IMG/VR virus record: IMGVR_UViG_3300049043_000078
Location: 1 to 39,559 of that record
Length of the DNA: 39,559 nt
From: a virus
Direction: 5' to 3' (one strand)
How positions within the stretch are numbered: position 1 is the stretch's first letter; each line of letters begins with the position of its first letter. The notes beneath the pieces are model-generated. The model was not told the origin of the DNA. It did no database searches and worked only from the letters and a program-made list of their open reading frames with translations. A program made the position numbers and the translations under genes. Positions 1 to 7,553 of this stretch are shown in pieces.

Positions 1-15
1 GTTTATGTGTTTGCT

Positions 16-37
16 CTTCGTTCAGTTACGTATTGCT
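16..37 (+). other. Sequencing adapter remnant, left end
   Basis: These 22 bases match the top strand of the Oxford Nanopore ligation adapter as I know it (core CGTTCAGTTACGTATTGCT). The same sequence, inverted, lies at the right end. Bases 1-15 are probably poorly called adapter or leader. This is not phage DNA, so the genome body begins at about position 38. Confidence 0.9.
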
Positions 38-76
38 ATTCTCGTCATTTAATACACTAACAAAATCCAGTTGCAT
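38..76 (-). CDS. Start of a gene cut off by the left end
   Basis: An ATG at 76 opens MQLDFVSVLNDEN and then runs into the adapter. A GAGG Shine-Dalgarno site lies eight bases upstream. The ATG at 80 is also possible but would meet a stop after seven codons. The gene would be the last visible member of the minus-strand early operon. Only 13 residues can be read, too few to name it. The apparent stop just beyond lies inside adapter sequence and is an artefact. Confidence 0.5.
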
Positions 77-93
77 ACATTAATCCTCTTTAT

Positions 94-306
94 TTATGGT
101 CTTTTCTCTAGTGTTTCGTGCCAAATTACATTTTCGTCATAAAAAACAAAACATCCTTCAGTATAGTCAAGTTCAGGTTCAGGTTCAGGATTATAGTCAA
201 GTTCAAGTTCAGGTTCAGGTTCGCACTTATACCAATACCATGTACCACTGCCGTCTTGTCCTAAATAATTTGCCCATTCTGGGGCATTTTTCCAGTCAGG
301 TTTCAT
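94..306 (-). CDS. Small acidic phage protein with EPEPEL repeats
   Basis: This 70-residue protein begins MKPDWKNAPEWANYLGQD. I recognise that Trp-rich opening from many small phage proteins of unknown function. The middle holds two copies of an EPEPEL(EL)DY repeat, also visible as a GAACCT-type tandem repeat in the DNA at about 165-225. The last part is FYDENVIWHETLEKRP. The ATG at 306 is chosen because it matches the usual family start and lies just before the stop of the NrdJb-like gene (end 311), so the two are translationally linked. An upstream in-frame start at 333 would add nine residues inside that gene. No catalytic motif is visible. Confidence 0.7.
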   Translation of the reverse strand: MKPDWKNAPEWANYLGQDGSGTWYWYKCEPEPELELDYNPEPEPELDYTEGCFVFYDENVIWHETLEKRP

Positions 307-310
307 TTCA

Positions 311-939
311 TCACCCACATTTAGAATCGCCACAATTAAGACACGTCAAGCAGTTATCCATGACGATTGCCGCTTTAACATTACACTTTGCACACAACAC
401 AGCAGTTTCAGGATAGTTATCTCCGTCAATGCCTAATGCTTCTTCTTTCTTCAATAAAAGTTTTTTTTAATTCGTCAGGTGTGTTATCTATTCTTAAATG
501 CTTTTCGATCACATGACCAATTTCAGCCACCAATGACGGCATATAGACACCGCCTTTTTTGTAGTAGCCGCCTTTAGGGTCAAACACCGCTTTGAGTTCA
601 TCAATTAAAAAATCTGCATTACCGCCTTTGCGCCATGCTGCTGAGATAACTCTTGTCAATGCAAGTATCCATTGAAAATGCTCCATGTTTTTAGAGTTAA
701 TGAAAATCTCATACGGATACTTAACCCCGTCAAGTACCATATCGTTGATGGTAATGTAGAGCGCGTGTTCTGATTGCGGCGTTTTGATTTTATAGGTTGT
801 GCCGTCAAGTGTTTCAGTACGCTTAATTGCTTCATGCATCTTTACAGTAGATTCAATCGGCTCAACCAATTCAACTTTTTCATTGTCGTCATCCTTGACG
901 ACTTTATATGATGTAATTTTTTGATACTATCTTGTTCAT
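311..939 (-). CDS. NrdJb-like (TSCPD domain) class II ribonucleotide reductase subunit
   Basis: The product resembles NrdJb, the C-terminal part of split adenosylcobalamin-dependent ribonucleotide reductase, which helps make dNTPs. Visible features are TTYKIKTPQSEHALYITIND, the FINSKNMEHFQWILALTR block, the ELKAVFDPKGGYYKKGG block, and a C-terminal cysteine pair set (CAKC ... CLTCLNCGDSKCG) expected to serve in redox transfer. The gene is about 208 residues once two single-base shifts are repaired: one in an A6 run near 925, one in an A-rich stretch near 445. The ATG at 939 directly follows the preceding gene (end 941). No catalytic NrdJa/NrdA subunit is visible in the window, so it may pair with a host enzyme or with a gene beyond the left end. 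Confidence 0.85.
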
Positions 940-940
940 A

Positions 941-1090
941 TTATCTTTGGTGCGAAGGGTATTCGCTGTTGTATTTTTGTTCTTGTTTGCAGTCTATACA
1001 AACTTTTACTTTACGGCTGTGGTAGTACACCCACGTATGACGGTGTGGGTGCACGGGTTTAACTAATTCTTTTACTTCAACGCGAACCAT
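941..1090 (-). CDS. Small protein with CxxC motif
   Basis: An ATG at 1090 gives a 49-residue basic protein with a His-rich centre (HPHRHTWVYYHS) and one CIDC motif, possibly half of a metal site. An upstream TTG at 1174 would give a 77-residue form, but that stretch already holds two overlapping membrane peptides with good Shine-Dalgarno sites, so the shorter form is preferred. Its TAA lies two bases before the NrdJb-like start. Function is unknown. Confidence 0.5.
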   Translation of the reverse strand: MVRVEVKELVKPVHPHRHTWVYYHSRKVKVCIDCKQEQKYNSEYPSHQR

Positions 1091-1149
1091 AAGCCTACCG
1101 TTGAAGCCAGTACCGTTACTACATACGCAACATTCATAATTAGTTCCAT
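1072..1149 (-). CDS. 25-residue membrane peptide
   Basis: An ATG at 1149 preceded by GGAGAG at good spacing opens a 25-residue peptide beginning MELIMNVAYVVTVL. Almost the whole peptide is hydrophobic and could form one transmembrane helix ending with a Lys. It starts inside the end of the upstream membrane peptide (10-nt overlap), whose tail carries its Shine-Dalgarno site. Size and layout fit phage micro-proteins, but no family is recognised. Confidence 0.5.
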   Translation of the reverse strand: MELIMNVAYVVTVLASTVGLWFALK

Positions 1150-1235
1150 GTTTCTCTCCAATATAAAAGGGCAATCACAATATACAACACGCCAATTAAC
1201 GTTAGGGCAACCCCTATTAACTTATCTAATCTCAT
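1140..1235 (-). CDS. 31-residue membrane peptide
   Basis: An ATG at 1235 lies five bases after a textbook AGGAGG site that overlaps the polymerase stop (TAG at 1244). The peptide starts MRLDKLIGVALTLIGVLYIV and has a single hydrophobic helix of about 20 residues with positive charges at its N-terminus (so a probable N-in topology), ending WRETWN. Function is unknown. Confidence 0.6.
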   Translation of the reverse strand: MRLDKLIGVALTLIGVLYIVIALLYWRETWN

Positions 1236-1243
1236 AATGCCTC

Positions 1244-3071
1244 CTAACAATCTGCAATACTTCTACCAAACCCACCTTCAGCTGCAAGGGGAATGCCTGG
1301 CATCCAAGTAGGCTCTTGGCACATCTCACTAATCACATAGTCTAGTGCTTGTTGTGCTTTGTCTTCTTCAACAACGATGTAGAGCGCATCGTGAACGCAT
1401 AGTGCTATTTTGTACTTCTTTGAAATCCGTATCATCGCTTCTGCCATGATACACCGCGCGGTTGCCTGTACAAGATTATTAGTCAACTTACCTCCGTACA
1501 GTCTGTCATATCCATTACGTACTTTATAGAAATACCCTGTGCTGTTTGTTTTATCATCAGCCCCTAGCATTAAATGAGGGTAGTGCATATACAAACCAGA
1601 AGGCAGCTTAACGCCTTTATTCCCTTCCAACTTATACAAGTTATTATTACCAAATGCATAATAGTCATCTACCACCATCGAGTCAATTACTTGTTGGCAC
1701 ACTTTCCAAAAAGCCACAACGCCCTTATAAGTTTCTCTGTATAAATCAACAATCCGTTTAGATTCTACTTCACCTAAGTCCGTGCCAGACCCTGCTCGCA
1801 CTGCCTCTCTTAACTTTGCTGCACCAACACCAAAGATTAGCCCCAGCTGTGAAGTCTTGCCTATAAACCGTTGCGCTTTTTGTAACTTCCTCATAAGGGA
1901 CATTGAATGCAATACTGGCAAATTCTTTATAGAGATCTCGACCTTCTCCTAATGATTTAAGAGCAGCCATCTCATTGCACACCCAAAGACCAACCCGCAG
2001 CTCGATGTTTGATAAGTCTGCCCCTACTACTACATACCCATCAGGTGCAATCACAGACTTTTTAAGTGCGCTATCTCTAGGCAGATTTTGAAAATTTACC
2101 TTCTGCCCACTCCCTGCTGACCATCTCCCTGTCGCTGCCCCATAGTAATTCAAAGGTATAGGTAGCTTAGGCGTTCGTTTGGCGATGCCTATAAACCGTT
2201 CTGTTCGTGTCTCTTCAATAGTGCTTTTAACGCCTAGACGTGCAGACACCAACATCTGCACCTCTGTACTGGGATGTTCAAGCAGTGCTTGAAACGCCTC
2301 ATCTGTTTTAGCAAACGCATACGTCAGCTTACCTGTAGTAGGGATATTTTCATCGGGGATTCTACCCCGTGCATCTTCAATAGTTCTGCAAATTTGGGAT
2401 TACTCATAAGTTCTTCGCGCTTATCCCCTATCACAGCAAGCAGTGCTTCTTTCTTACTTCTTACTTCGTACAAATACGATTCTAGTAAGGGTAGATCTAT
2501 TGTCAGTGTCGGGCACACCGCCATCTTAATAGTAATGTCAATCAGTGACAGTTCTTGTGATAGGGAAATTTTCAAATAACTTTTCAAATAGTTTGTGTGT
2601 TAACTCAACGTCATTGATGCAATACCCACCATACGCCGCTAACTCATCATTAGAGAACGCTACCCTACGCTTCCCCAGCGCATTGACTACCTCAGATCCT
2701 TTTTGACCTAGCCCATAATGCACTGCGAGTTTAGCAAGACTTCCCCAACAGAATACATCATGAATTGCTCTTGCCATTGATAGAGTATCAAGATAGCGTT
2801 TAGCAACTATCCCAAAATGTTCGTATAAAATAGTTGCATCAAAGAATGTGTTGTGGCACAACAGTACACTGTTGGGTATGTCTAAACCGTCTAAGAATTG
2901 TTGTATCTCTATCTTGTTTCCAGTAGCCCATACTGGTTGAGCATATCCAACTTTAACGCCTACGCCTATCACTTCAAACTGATCGCTATTTACATATTCT
3001 TCTGTTGTCAGTTTTGATAAGCTAAATTGCTTGTCATAGTACGTTTCAAAATCCAATGTAATAATAGTCAT
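1244..3071 (-). CDS. polA-like: Family A DNA polymerase with 3'-5' exonuclease domain
   Basis: Replicative phage DNA polymerase of about 605 residues after repair of single-base shifts near 2575, 2345 and 1878. The N-terminal exonuclease shows Exo I DFETYYD, Exo II CHNTFFDATIL and Exo III YCINDVELTHKLF. The linker carries TTGKLTYAFAKTDE. In the polymerase domain, motif A is VGADLSNIELRV, motif B is RFIGKTSQLGLIFGVG, and motif C is CVHDALYIVV, where the usual HDE reads HDA. The C-terminus is AAEGGFGRSIADC. No 5'-3' exonuclease domain is present, as in phage enzymes. The ATG at 3071 overlaps the stop of the preceding membrane-protein gene (ATGA). Confidence 0.93.
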
Positions 3072-3268
3072 TTCATCACCTCCAAATCTCCTTGTTTGTC
3101 GCGGCGCAGTTCATATACGCCATAAACTTTCCCGTTATCGAGTAAAAACATCCCAATGTTTGTTTTAACAATAGGCACCTTATCTTTGTTGCCAAGATAG
3201 CTAATGCTTGACGTAAACACCACACCAATAATTATGCCGATTGAAAGGACTGTCCAATCAAGTTTCAT
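3068..3268 (-). CDS. Small single-pass membrane protein
   Basis: A 66-residue protein with one hydrophobic segment at about residues 6-25 (LSIGIIIGVVFTSSISYL) followed by a polar, charged C-terminal part with alternating beta-like residues. It overlaps its neighbours on both sides by 4 nt (ATGA), so it is part of a translationally coupled chain from 4149 down to the polymerase. Function is not recognised. Confidence 0.65.
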   Translation of the reverse strand: MKLDWTVLSIGIIIGVVFTSSISYLGNKDKVPIVKTNIGMFLLDNGKVYGVYELRRDKQGDLEVMK

Positions 3269-3513
3269 TGTACGCTCCCGCTTTCAGTATTGTTGCACAC
3301 TGCTAGAACAACGTGTGCGGGTCTAGTTGACATTTGGTATGCGCCAACTGCCATTGTCCACTCGTTCTTAGCGTTTTCGCACGCTCTTAATGACTCGTAA
3401 GGAATACTGCTGGTTGTATAGGCAAGTCGCTCAACCGTTGTTACTTTGCCTTTTGGGTTGATGGTTGTGTCGACTGTTAGGAACTGTAAAGTAAGCGTTA
3501 ATACTGCAATCAT
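3265..3513 (-). CDS. Small probably exported or membrane-anchored protein
   Basis: An 82-residue protein with a short hydrophobic N-terminus (MIAVLTLTLQFLTV) that may act as a signal, though it lacks clear leading positive charges. Two cysteines (ACENA, AVCNN) could form a disulphide if the protein is exported. It overlaps both neighbours by ATGA junctions. No family is recognised. Confidence 0.6.
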   Translation of the reverse strand: MIAVLTLTLQFLTVDTTINPKGKVTTVERLAYTTSSIPYESLRACENAKNEWTMAVGAYQMSTRPAHVVLAVCNNTESGSVQ

Positions 3514-3773
3514 TTGTTAATCCTCTTCAATGTATTATTGTGTTCACCTGCAACCGTTTGGAAAAATTTATCTCTTGCAGATGGAGTTAAGTCTCTCATG
3601 AGACGGTACAGCTTTTTTAACTTGCCGTTATGTCTATAGATAAGTTTCCTCACCTCGTCATCATAACGACTTGGGTTAAGTTCTAATATCACCCCCAAGT
3701 TAAGAACATCATGAACAAACTGCTCTTTAAGTGTTGGGGGTAAATCTATAAACGCATTACTTAGCCTGTTCAT
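3510..3773 (-). CDS. Small basic helical protein, unknown
   Basis: An 87-residue protein, mostly helix-forming and rich in Leu, Lys and Arg (RKLIYRHNGKLKKLYRLMRD, then LTPSARDKFFQTVAGEH). It reads through without any frame break, and its stop overlaps the next start by ATGA. No motif points to a function. Confidence 0.6.
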   Translation of the reverse strand: MNRLSNAFIDLPPTLKEQFVHDVLNLGVILELNPSRYDDEVRKLIYRHNGKLKKLYRLMRDLTPSARDKFFQTVAGEHNNTLKRINK

Positions 3774-3895
3774 ACGATCCTGACTAACTGCTTATATAAA
3801 TTAAGTCTGTTCTTATAATACTTAACACGGTTATGTGCTCGTATATTAAAAATATATGAAATTACTGCACCTAAAAAATAAAATGTTTCAATCAT
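3770..3895 (-). CDS. 41-residue basic membrane peptide
   Basis: An ATG at 3895 overlaps the stop of the leucine-rich-repeat gene (ATGA), and its own TGA overlaps the next ATG at 3773. The peptide opens MIETFYFLGAVISYIFNI, a possible membrane helix, followed by a Tyr/Lys/Arg-rich tail (RVKYYKNRLNLYKQLVRIV). The two coupled junctions are the main evidence that it is a real gene. Confidence 0.6.
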   Translation of the reverse strand: MIETFYFLGAVISYIFNIRAHNRVKYYKNRLNLYKQLVRIV

Positions 3896-4149
3896 GGCAT
3901 TCTCCGATAAAATCTATTTAACACCTCTAATTTAGTTAATTGTTTTATTGATTCTGGTAAATCTGTGAGTGGATTATCACTTAAATCCAATTCAGTCAAC
4001 GCAGTCAACTGACCCAACGAGTCAGGAAAGGTTGTGAGTTGATTATTTATTAAATCCAATTTTGTTAATGCCAATAGTCTTTCCTTATCTCTAGGCATCT
4101 GGTCTTCGCTTATGTTGTTTATGTCTGCCCATTCAATTAATTCGTTCAT
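3892..4149 (-). CDS. Small leucine-rich-repeat protein
   Basis: An 85-residue protein. After a short N-terminal cap (MNELIEWADINNISEDQMPR) come about two and a half leucine-rich repeats of roughly 23 residues, for example LTKLDLINNQLTTFPDSLGQ and LTELDLSDNPLTDLPESI. Such repeats normally form a curved protein-binding surface. The ATG at 4149 follows AGGGGAATAAC, the same leader as the gene upstream; an earlier in-frame start at 4185 lacks one. The protein ends soon after the third repeat begins (LEVLNRFYRRMP), so a frame error could have trimmed it. It sits in an early operon, suggesting interaction with a host or phage protein (inference). Confidence 0.75.
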   Translation of the reverse strand: MNELIEWADINNISEDQMPRDKERLLALTKLDLINNQLTTFPDSLGQLTALTELDLSDNPLTDLPESIKQLTKLEVLNRFYRRMP

Positions 4150-4159
4150 TGTTATTCCC

Positions 4160-4465
4160 CTAAATTTCGATGTATGTGTTTTCAAACTTAACTTCTATGT
4201 CAAGAATTAATTCCTTTGTTTCTTTATATCTAGGTTTTTGTTTCTTTAAATCAGAAAGTAAAGAACTTATAAATTCTCTACAAAATTCTAATTGTTCATC
4301 TCTAACTTCATTACCACGCTCTTCTCTATCAAGAGCATTTTGAAGTTCTATGTTTTTATTTATGAGTTCTTCTATAGAACTTTTTAAATTATCACTTATA
4401 GTATCGTCATACTTTACAGCCTCTTCTAAAGTTAAATAGCTGTATTTGCTTGTGTTGATATTCAT
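4160..4465 (-). CDS. Coiled-coil protein, unknown
   Basis: A 101-residue, highly charged, mostly helical protein. A heptad-like stretch at about residues 25-80 (ELINKNIELQNALDREER and onward) predicts a coiled coil. The start follows AAAAGGGGAATAAC with good spacing, and the start codon lies two bases after the VRR-NUC stop. It reads through without frame breaks. Function unknown. Confidence 0.6.
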   Translation of the reverse strand: MNINTSKYSYLTLEEAVKYDDTISDNLKSSIEELINKNIELQNALDREERGNEVRDEQLEFCREFISSLLSDLKKQKPRYKETKELILDIEVKFENTYIEI

Positions 4466-4466
4466 G

Positions 4467-4774
4467 TTATTCCCCTTTTATATTTAAAATTAAATCATAT
4501 AGTTGAGTGACGTTGCCTGCGTGGATAACGAAGCTAGTTCCTTGCGCTTTTAATACGCAGAAGTTCTCGCTTTTGGAGTTCAGTCGGCTCTTTATTTTCT
4601 GATGCTTTACACTCGATGCCAATGAAGTGACCCTCATAGCACGCTACTACGTCAGGTATCCCTGCACGACCATAGCCGTTAGCAGGCGGGAAAAGATAGT
4701 AGGCGCCTAACTTCTATTAAAATTTCCCTTACCGCATCTTTTACTTTACCTTCAGGTGTTTTTTTAGTCATCAT
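4467..4774 (-). CDS. VRR-NUC domain nuclease
   Basis: A ~100-residue stand-alone VRR-NUC (PD-(D/E)XK superfamily) endonuclease, a family often found in phage replication or recombination gene sets and linked to branched-DNA cleavage. Visible are NGYGRAGIPDVVACYEGHF and GIECKASENKEPTELQKREL, giving the catalytic pattern D, then ExK (ECK). The C-terminus (TSFVIHAGNVTQLYDLI) fits the family end. Two homopolymer shifts (near 4700 and 4550) must be repaired. The start MMTKKTPEGKVKDAVREIL follows a GGGG site; its stop is directly followed by the next gene's ATG. Confidence 0.85.
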
Positions 4775-5007
4775 CGCTCCCCTTATACTTATCAATCTCT
4801 TTATCTAGGCGATTTAAAACGTATGTCTTAGAGTTACCCTCTTGACATCCAAACCACAATAAACTACTGTAGTTTTTGAATCTGATGGATATTGTCAGGC
4901 GGTCTATAAATGACCATTCGTATCGTTTATTCTCGCAATGAGTTATGACGCTCGATACGATACTCTGGCGTCTGTCCTTTGATTTGATGTATTTGCTGTA
5001 TGTTCAT
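4764..5007 (-). CDS. Hypothetical early protein
   Basis: An ATG at 5007 after AGAGGAATAACT opens MNIQQIHQIKGQTPE. One shift near 4955 leads to the frame ENKRYEWSFIDRLTISIRF and onward to YVLNRLDKEIDKYKGSDDD. The product is about 80 residues, mixed charge, with no motif. Its end overlaps the VRR-NUC start by 11 nt. Function unknown. Confidence 0.5.
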
Positions 5008-5019
5008 AGTTATTCCTCT

Positions 5020-5050
5020 TTGGGGTGCGCTGTATTGGCACCCCGTTTTT
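5020..5050 (+). terminator. Plus-strand intrinsic terminator-like hairpin
   Basis: GGGGTGC at about 5022-5028 pairs with GCACCCC at about 5038-5044 (7 bp, 9-nt loop), followed on the plus strand by GTTTTTTA. It would stop plus-strand transcripts although all neighbouring genes are on the minus strand. On the minus strand it is only a hairpin in the leader of the gene starting at 5007. Confidence 0.5.
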
Positions 5051-5096
5051 TATTTACATTTCACAAACAATATAGATATTGTTCCCCATATAATGC

Positions 5097-5262
5097 CTAC
5101 CCATCAACGACAATGTTAATGTCAGATAGTCGCAGTAGTGCAATGCGTTCTTGTATTAGTTGCAGGTAAGTCTACAACTTCTTTAAACGTATATGTCTCA
5201 TGCGTTTTAACATCGTCGAACGGGGTTGCTACTCCAATCCCCATATCTATTTTTAATGTCAT
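5097..5262 (-). CDS. Small early protein, unknown
   Basis: A ~54-residue protein starting MTLKIDMGIGVATPF at an ATG that overlaps the metallopeptidase/vWA gene stop (ATGA). One extra base near 5157 shifts the frame; after repair it ends LIQERIALLRLSDINIVVDG. Translational coupling suggests it belongs with the ATPase/vWA module. A possible 11-residue reading frame follows at 5054-5089, too short to call. Confidence 0.5.
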
Positions 5263-6379
5263 TCAATCCTCACAATTGTTCCAAACGGTGGGGTCATCTT
5301 ACTACCTACAATTACCCACAACACAGGATACGCTGGTTGCGTAAGGTTATACGGCGTATAACCATCTGTGACATGACATAAACACTCGGACACAACTTAT
5401 GCTCGTCGATGTATTTCGTCACACAGGCAACATCCGTACCACCACCGCCAGCAGGACATGTTGAGGCGGTCAGAGACTTATAAGTCTCTTGTGTATCAGT
5501 TCATGGGATGCCACTTGTGTATCCGAGTAGAGTAGGTTTACCTTTCAGGTAACACATTATCGCATATCCCCACCAATTCGCTCAATGCTTTTGAGAGGGC
5601 AGCATTATCAATACTCCCTGAGGTATCAACTGCAACTGTGATGGCACCCATTGACTTACTGATTGTGCTAGGCATATACATCCCTGCCTGTAACCATCGC
5701 CTGTTGGGTCTAGCCCACGTCGACTCATCGCCCTTACTTGTTGCAAGGGTTGTCATAAAATCTCTGAGCTGCTCACGCCAGTCAATCTTAGGCGACATCA
5801 CTGACTCAAACGACCTGTCAATATCAGCCCTTGTTTTTACTCGCTATCAGACGCACCTGACCGCACAGCGCTGTAATTCTTTAGCGAGGGCTTCAGGGAT
5901 CTGTTACACCATCCCAGTCATGCTCATCTAATCCTTGCTTGTTGTTACCAGGGATTTTCATTCAGCGCGTTGAAGATGCTTGAAGCGCGTGCCATCCCTG
6001 CATACTGACTATCAACATAGCCCCCTTCGGGTAATGCGATGAACGTTCCATAACCAGGCATATTAACAATCTCTAAGTTAATGACGTAATCACACGCTTG
6101 GTTGGCTAACGCCGCATCTTCACGGTGCAGGTGTTTCCATATAGACGAATGCTGGTACATCTTATGCTTGTTCTCATGCAAGATTAGCCCACGTAACTCT
6201 GCATCTGATAGGCTATCCACGAACGCCCGACCGTACTCAATATCACGCCCGTTTGTTTTAGCAGTCGCAACATCTGTAATCGTAGACTGCCCGACCATCA
6301 TCACCCCACTGTACGCCATTGTACGCGGGTCACGCATGAGCGCTATATGCGCTCTTGTAAGTCTATCTTCCGCTTGCAT
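5259..6379 (-). CDS. Metallopeptidase-like plus von Willebrand A domain protein (DUF2201 type)
   Basis: About 370 residues in two parts. The N-terminal half (to about residue 155) carries a HExxH-like zinc motif, HENKH at about residues 68-72, then DYVINLEI and LPEGGYVDSQYAG. The C-terminal half is a vWA fold with the metal-site motif DTSGS (ITVAVDTSGSIDN), a glycine loop (CPAGGGGTD), and VLWVIVGSKMTPPFGTIVRI near the end. Several shifts lie between 5470 and 5940. The ATG at 6379 follows a strong AGGGGG site nine bases after the AAA+ gene stop. MoxR-type ATPases commonly pair with vWA proteins to remodel a target or load metal; the target here is unknown. The same 'metallopeptidase' motif may be inactive. 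Confidence 0.8.
5345..5363. repeat. Palindrome copy 1 (inside the vWA coding region)
   Basis: Arms GGTTATACG and CGTATAACC around one base. This copy is translated as GYTPYN in the vWA gene, and lies about 90 nt upstream of the next start codon (5262). See finding on the seven-copy palindrome. Confidence 0.8.
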
Positions 6380-6387
6380 CTTACCCC

Positions 6388-7488
6388 CTAGAACAAATAG
6401 CCATTGTCGATGCAATACTGTGTGAAGGCTTTGTTGGTCACTGCAATGTCACGCTTGGGGCATTTAGCCGACATAATACTTATGGCAAACAGCGCCTGTG
6501 TTTCTTTGGGTAGTCGTGATAAGTACGCCATCCACTGAGTCATCGACCCTGCGTTCACATTTGCTCAATGCTTTACTGACCGTGATGCACGCACCTGCAC
6601 CTGCACCTGTGGGTAGCTTGGCAGTTTGTGGGTTATCTATGACGCTCTCCCCATGATGGCAGCTGGCACGCCACCAACTTATTAGAGATTCATAATATCC
6701 ATCGCAGCCCTCTCACCTATAACCCCAATAAGTGTGTGGTAGATGATCTACCTCACTTAACTGAGTCGTGCGCTTTAAGATATGGCTTGCCTGTTCTAGT
6801 GAGCGTGGCGTTACGAACGCCGAGCGCGTTACTCGTGGGTGGTAGAGTGTAATCGTTCTGTGAGGGCATATCATAATTCTCAAATGACTCTAGCATGGCA
6901 GGGTACTGCATCACTGCTGCACAGATAATAGGCTCAACGTTGTTTGCAATGGCGTACTGCAACCATTCCTCGCTCGATGGTTTGCGTACTTTCAGTCACC
7001 GCTACGCGGTTCCTTGCATGGGGCGGCCTGTTATCGCCAATCCCCTCTATCGCGCTTAAGATTGGTTGTCGCAAACGCAATGCTCCCTTCTGGGAGTGTG
7101 TGCACGCCAAGACTACGCTCAAGCATTAACTTGAGGCACGCATTCATCGCTGCACGATTCGCCTTACCCAACTCGTCAAGCTAGCGTAATGATGACGGGC
7201 TTTTTGAAATGAAATCCAAACTCCTCGTTAGGGATAAATGGGGCGTACACTCACGCCGTTTATATCTCTTATCTGAGGGATTAAGAAATCCCCCACATCC
7301 TTTGTGGTAACGTCTACATAACAGCAATGATGCTGTGGGTATTGTTTAGATAGTTCCTTGAGGATAGACGATTTGCCTATCCCATTCACCTTGCACAAGG
7401 ACTGTCGTTTTATCGCCCACTGCGCTGATTAGTGCAATGGCATCTGACAGGGATATAGATTTATAGGGTTGTTGTTAGTATTGTTCAT
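6388..7488 (-). CDS. MoxR-type AAA+ ATPase
   Basis: About 366 residues, badly broken by shifts but clear in pieces. The start MNNTNNNPIKSISLSDAIAL follows GAGGAATTAACT. Walker A reads GIGKSSILKEL near 7375, followed by CCYVDVTTKDVGDFLIPQIR. Walker B is PVIITLDELGKANRAAMNA near 7185, sensor 1 is FATTN near 7055, and the sensor-2/lid part is PRSLEQASHILKAHDS near 6790. The C-terminus is KRDIAVTNKAFTQYCIDNGY. Such ATPases act with vWA partners, here encoded nine bases downstream, to remodel protein complexes. It is close to CobS/MoxR-like ATPases seen in other phages (family knowledge). Confidence 0.82.
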
Positions 7489-7517
7489 AGTTAATTCCTC
7501 GATTGTAGTTTTGTAGT

Positions 7518-7540
7518 GAGGTTATACGCCGTATAACCTC
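7518..7540. repeat. Palindrome copy 2
   Basis: Perfect arms GAGGTTATACG and CGTATAACCTC around C7529, centred 41 nt upstream of the AAA+ start codon. Confidence 0.9.
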
Positions 7541-7553
7541 TTGCTTGTGATAT

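Noticed and set aside
96-416. Plus-strand reading frame at the left end
   Set aside because: It is the complement of the EPEPEL repeat gene and the NrdJb end; its composition mirrors those genes.
2324-2600. Programmed frameshifting in the polymerase gene
   Set aside because: Shifts occur at ordinary homopolymers in nearly all genes, so read error is the simpler cause.
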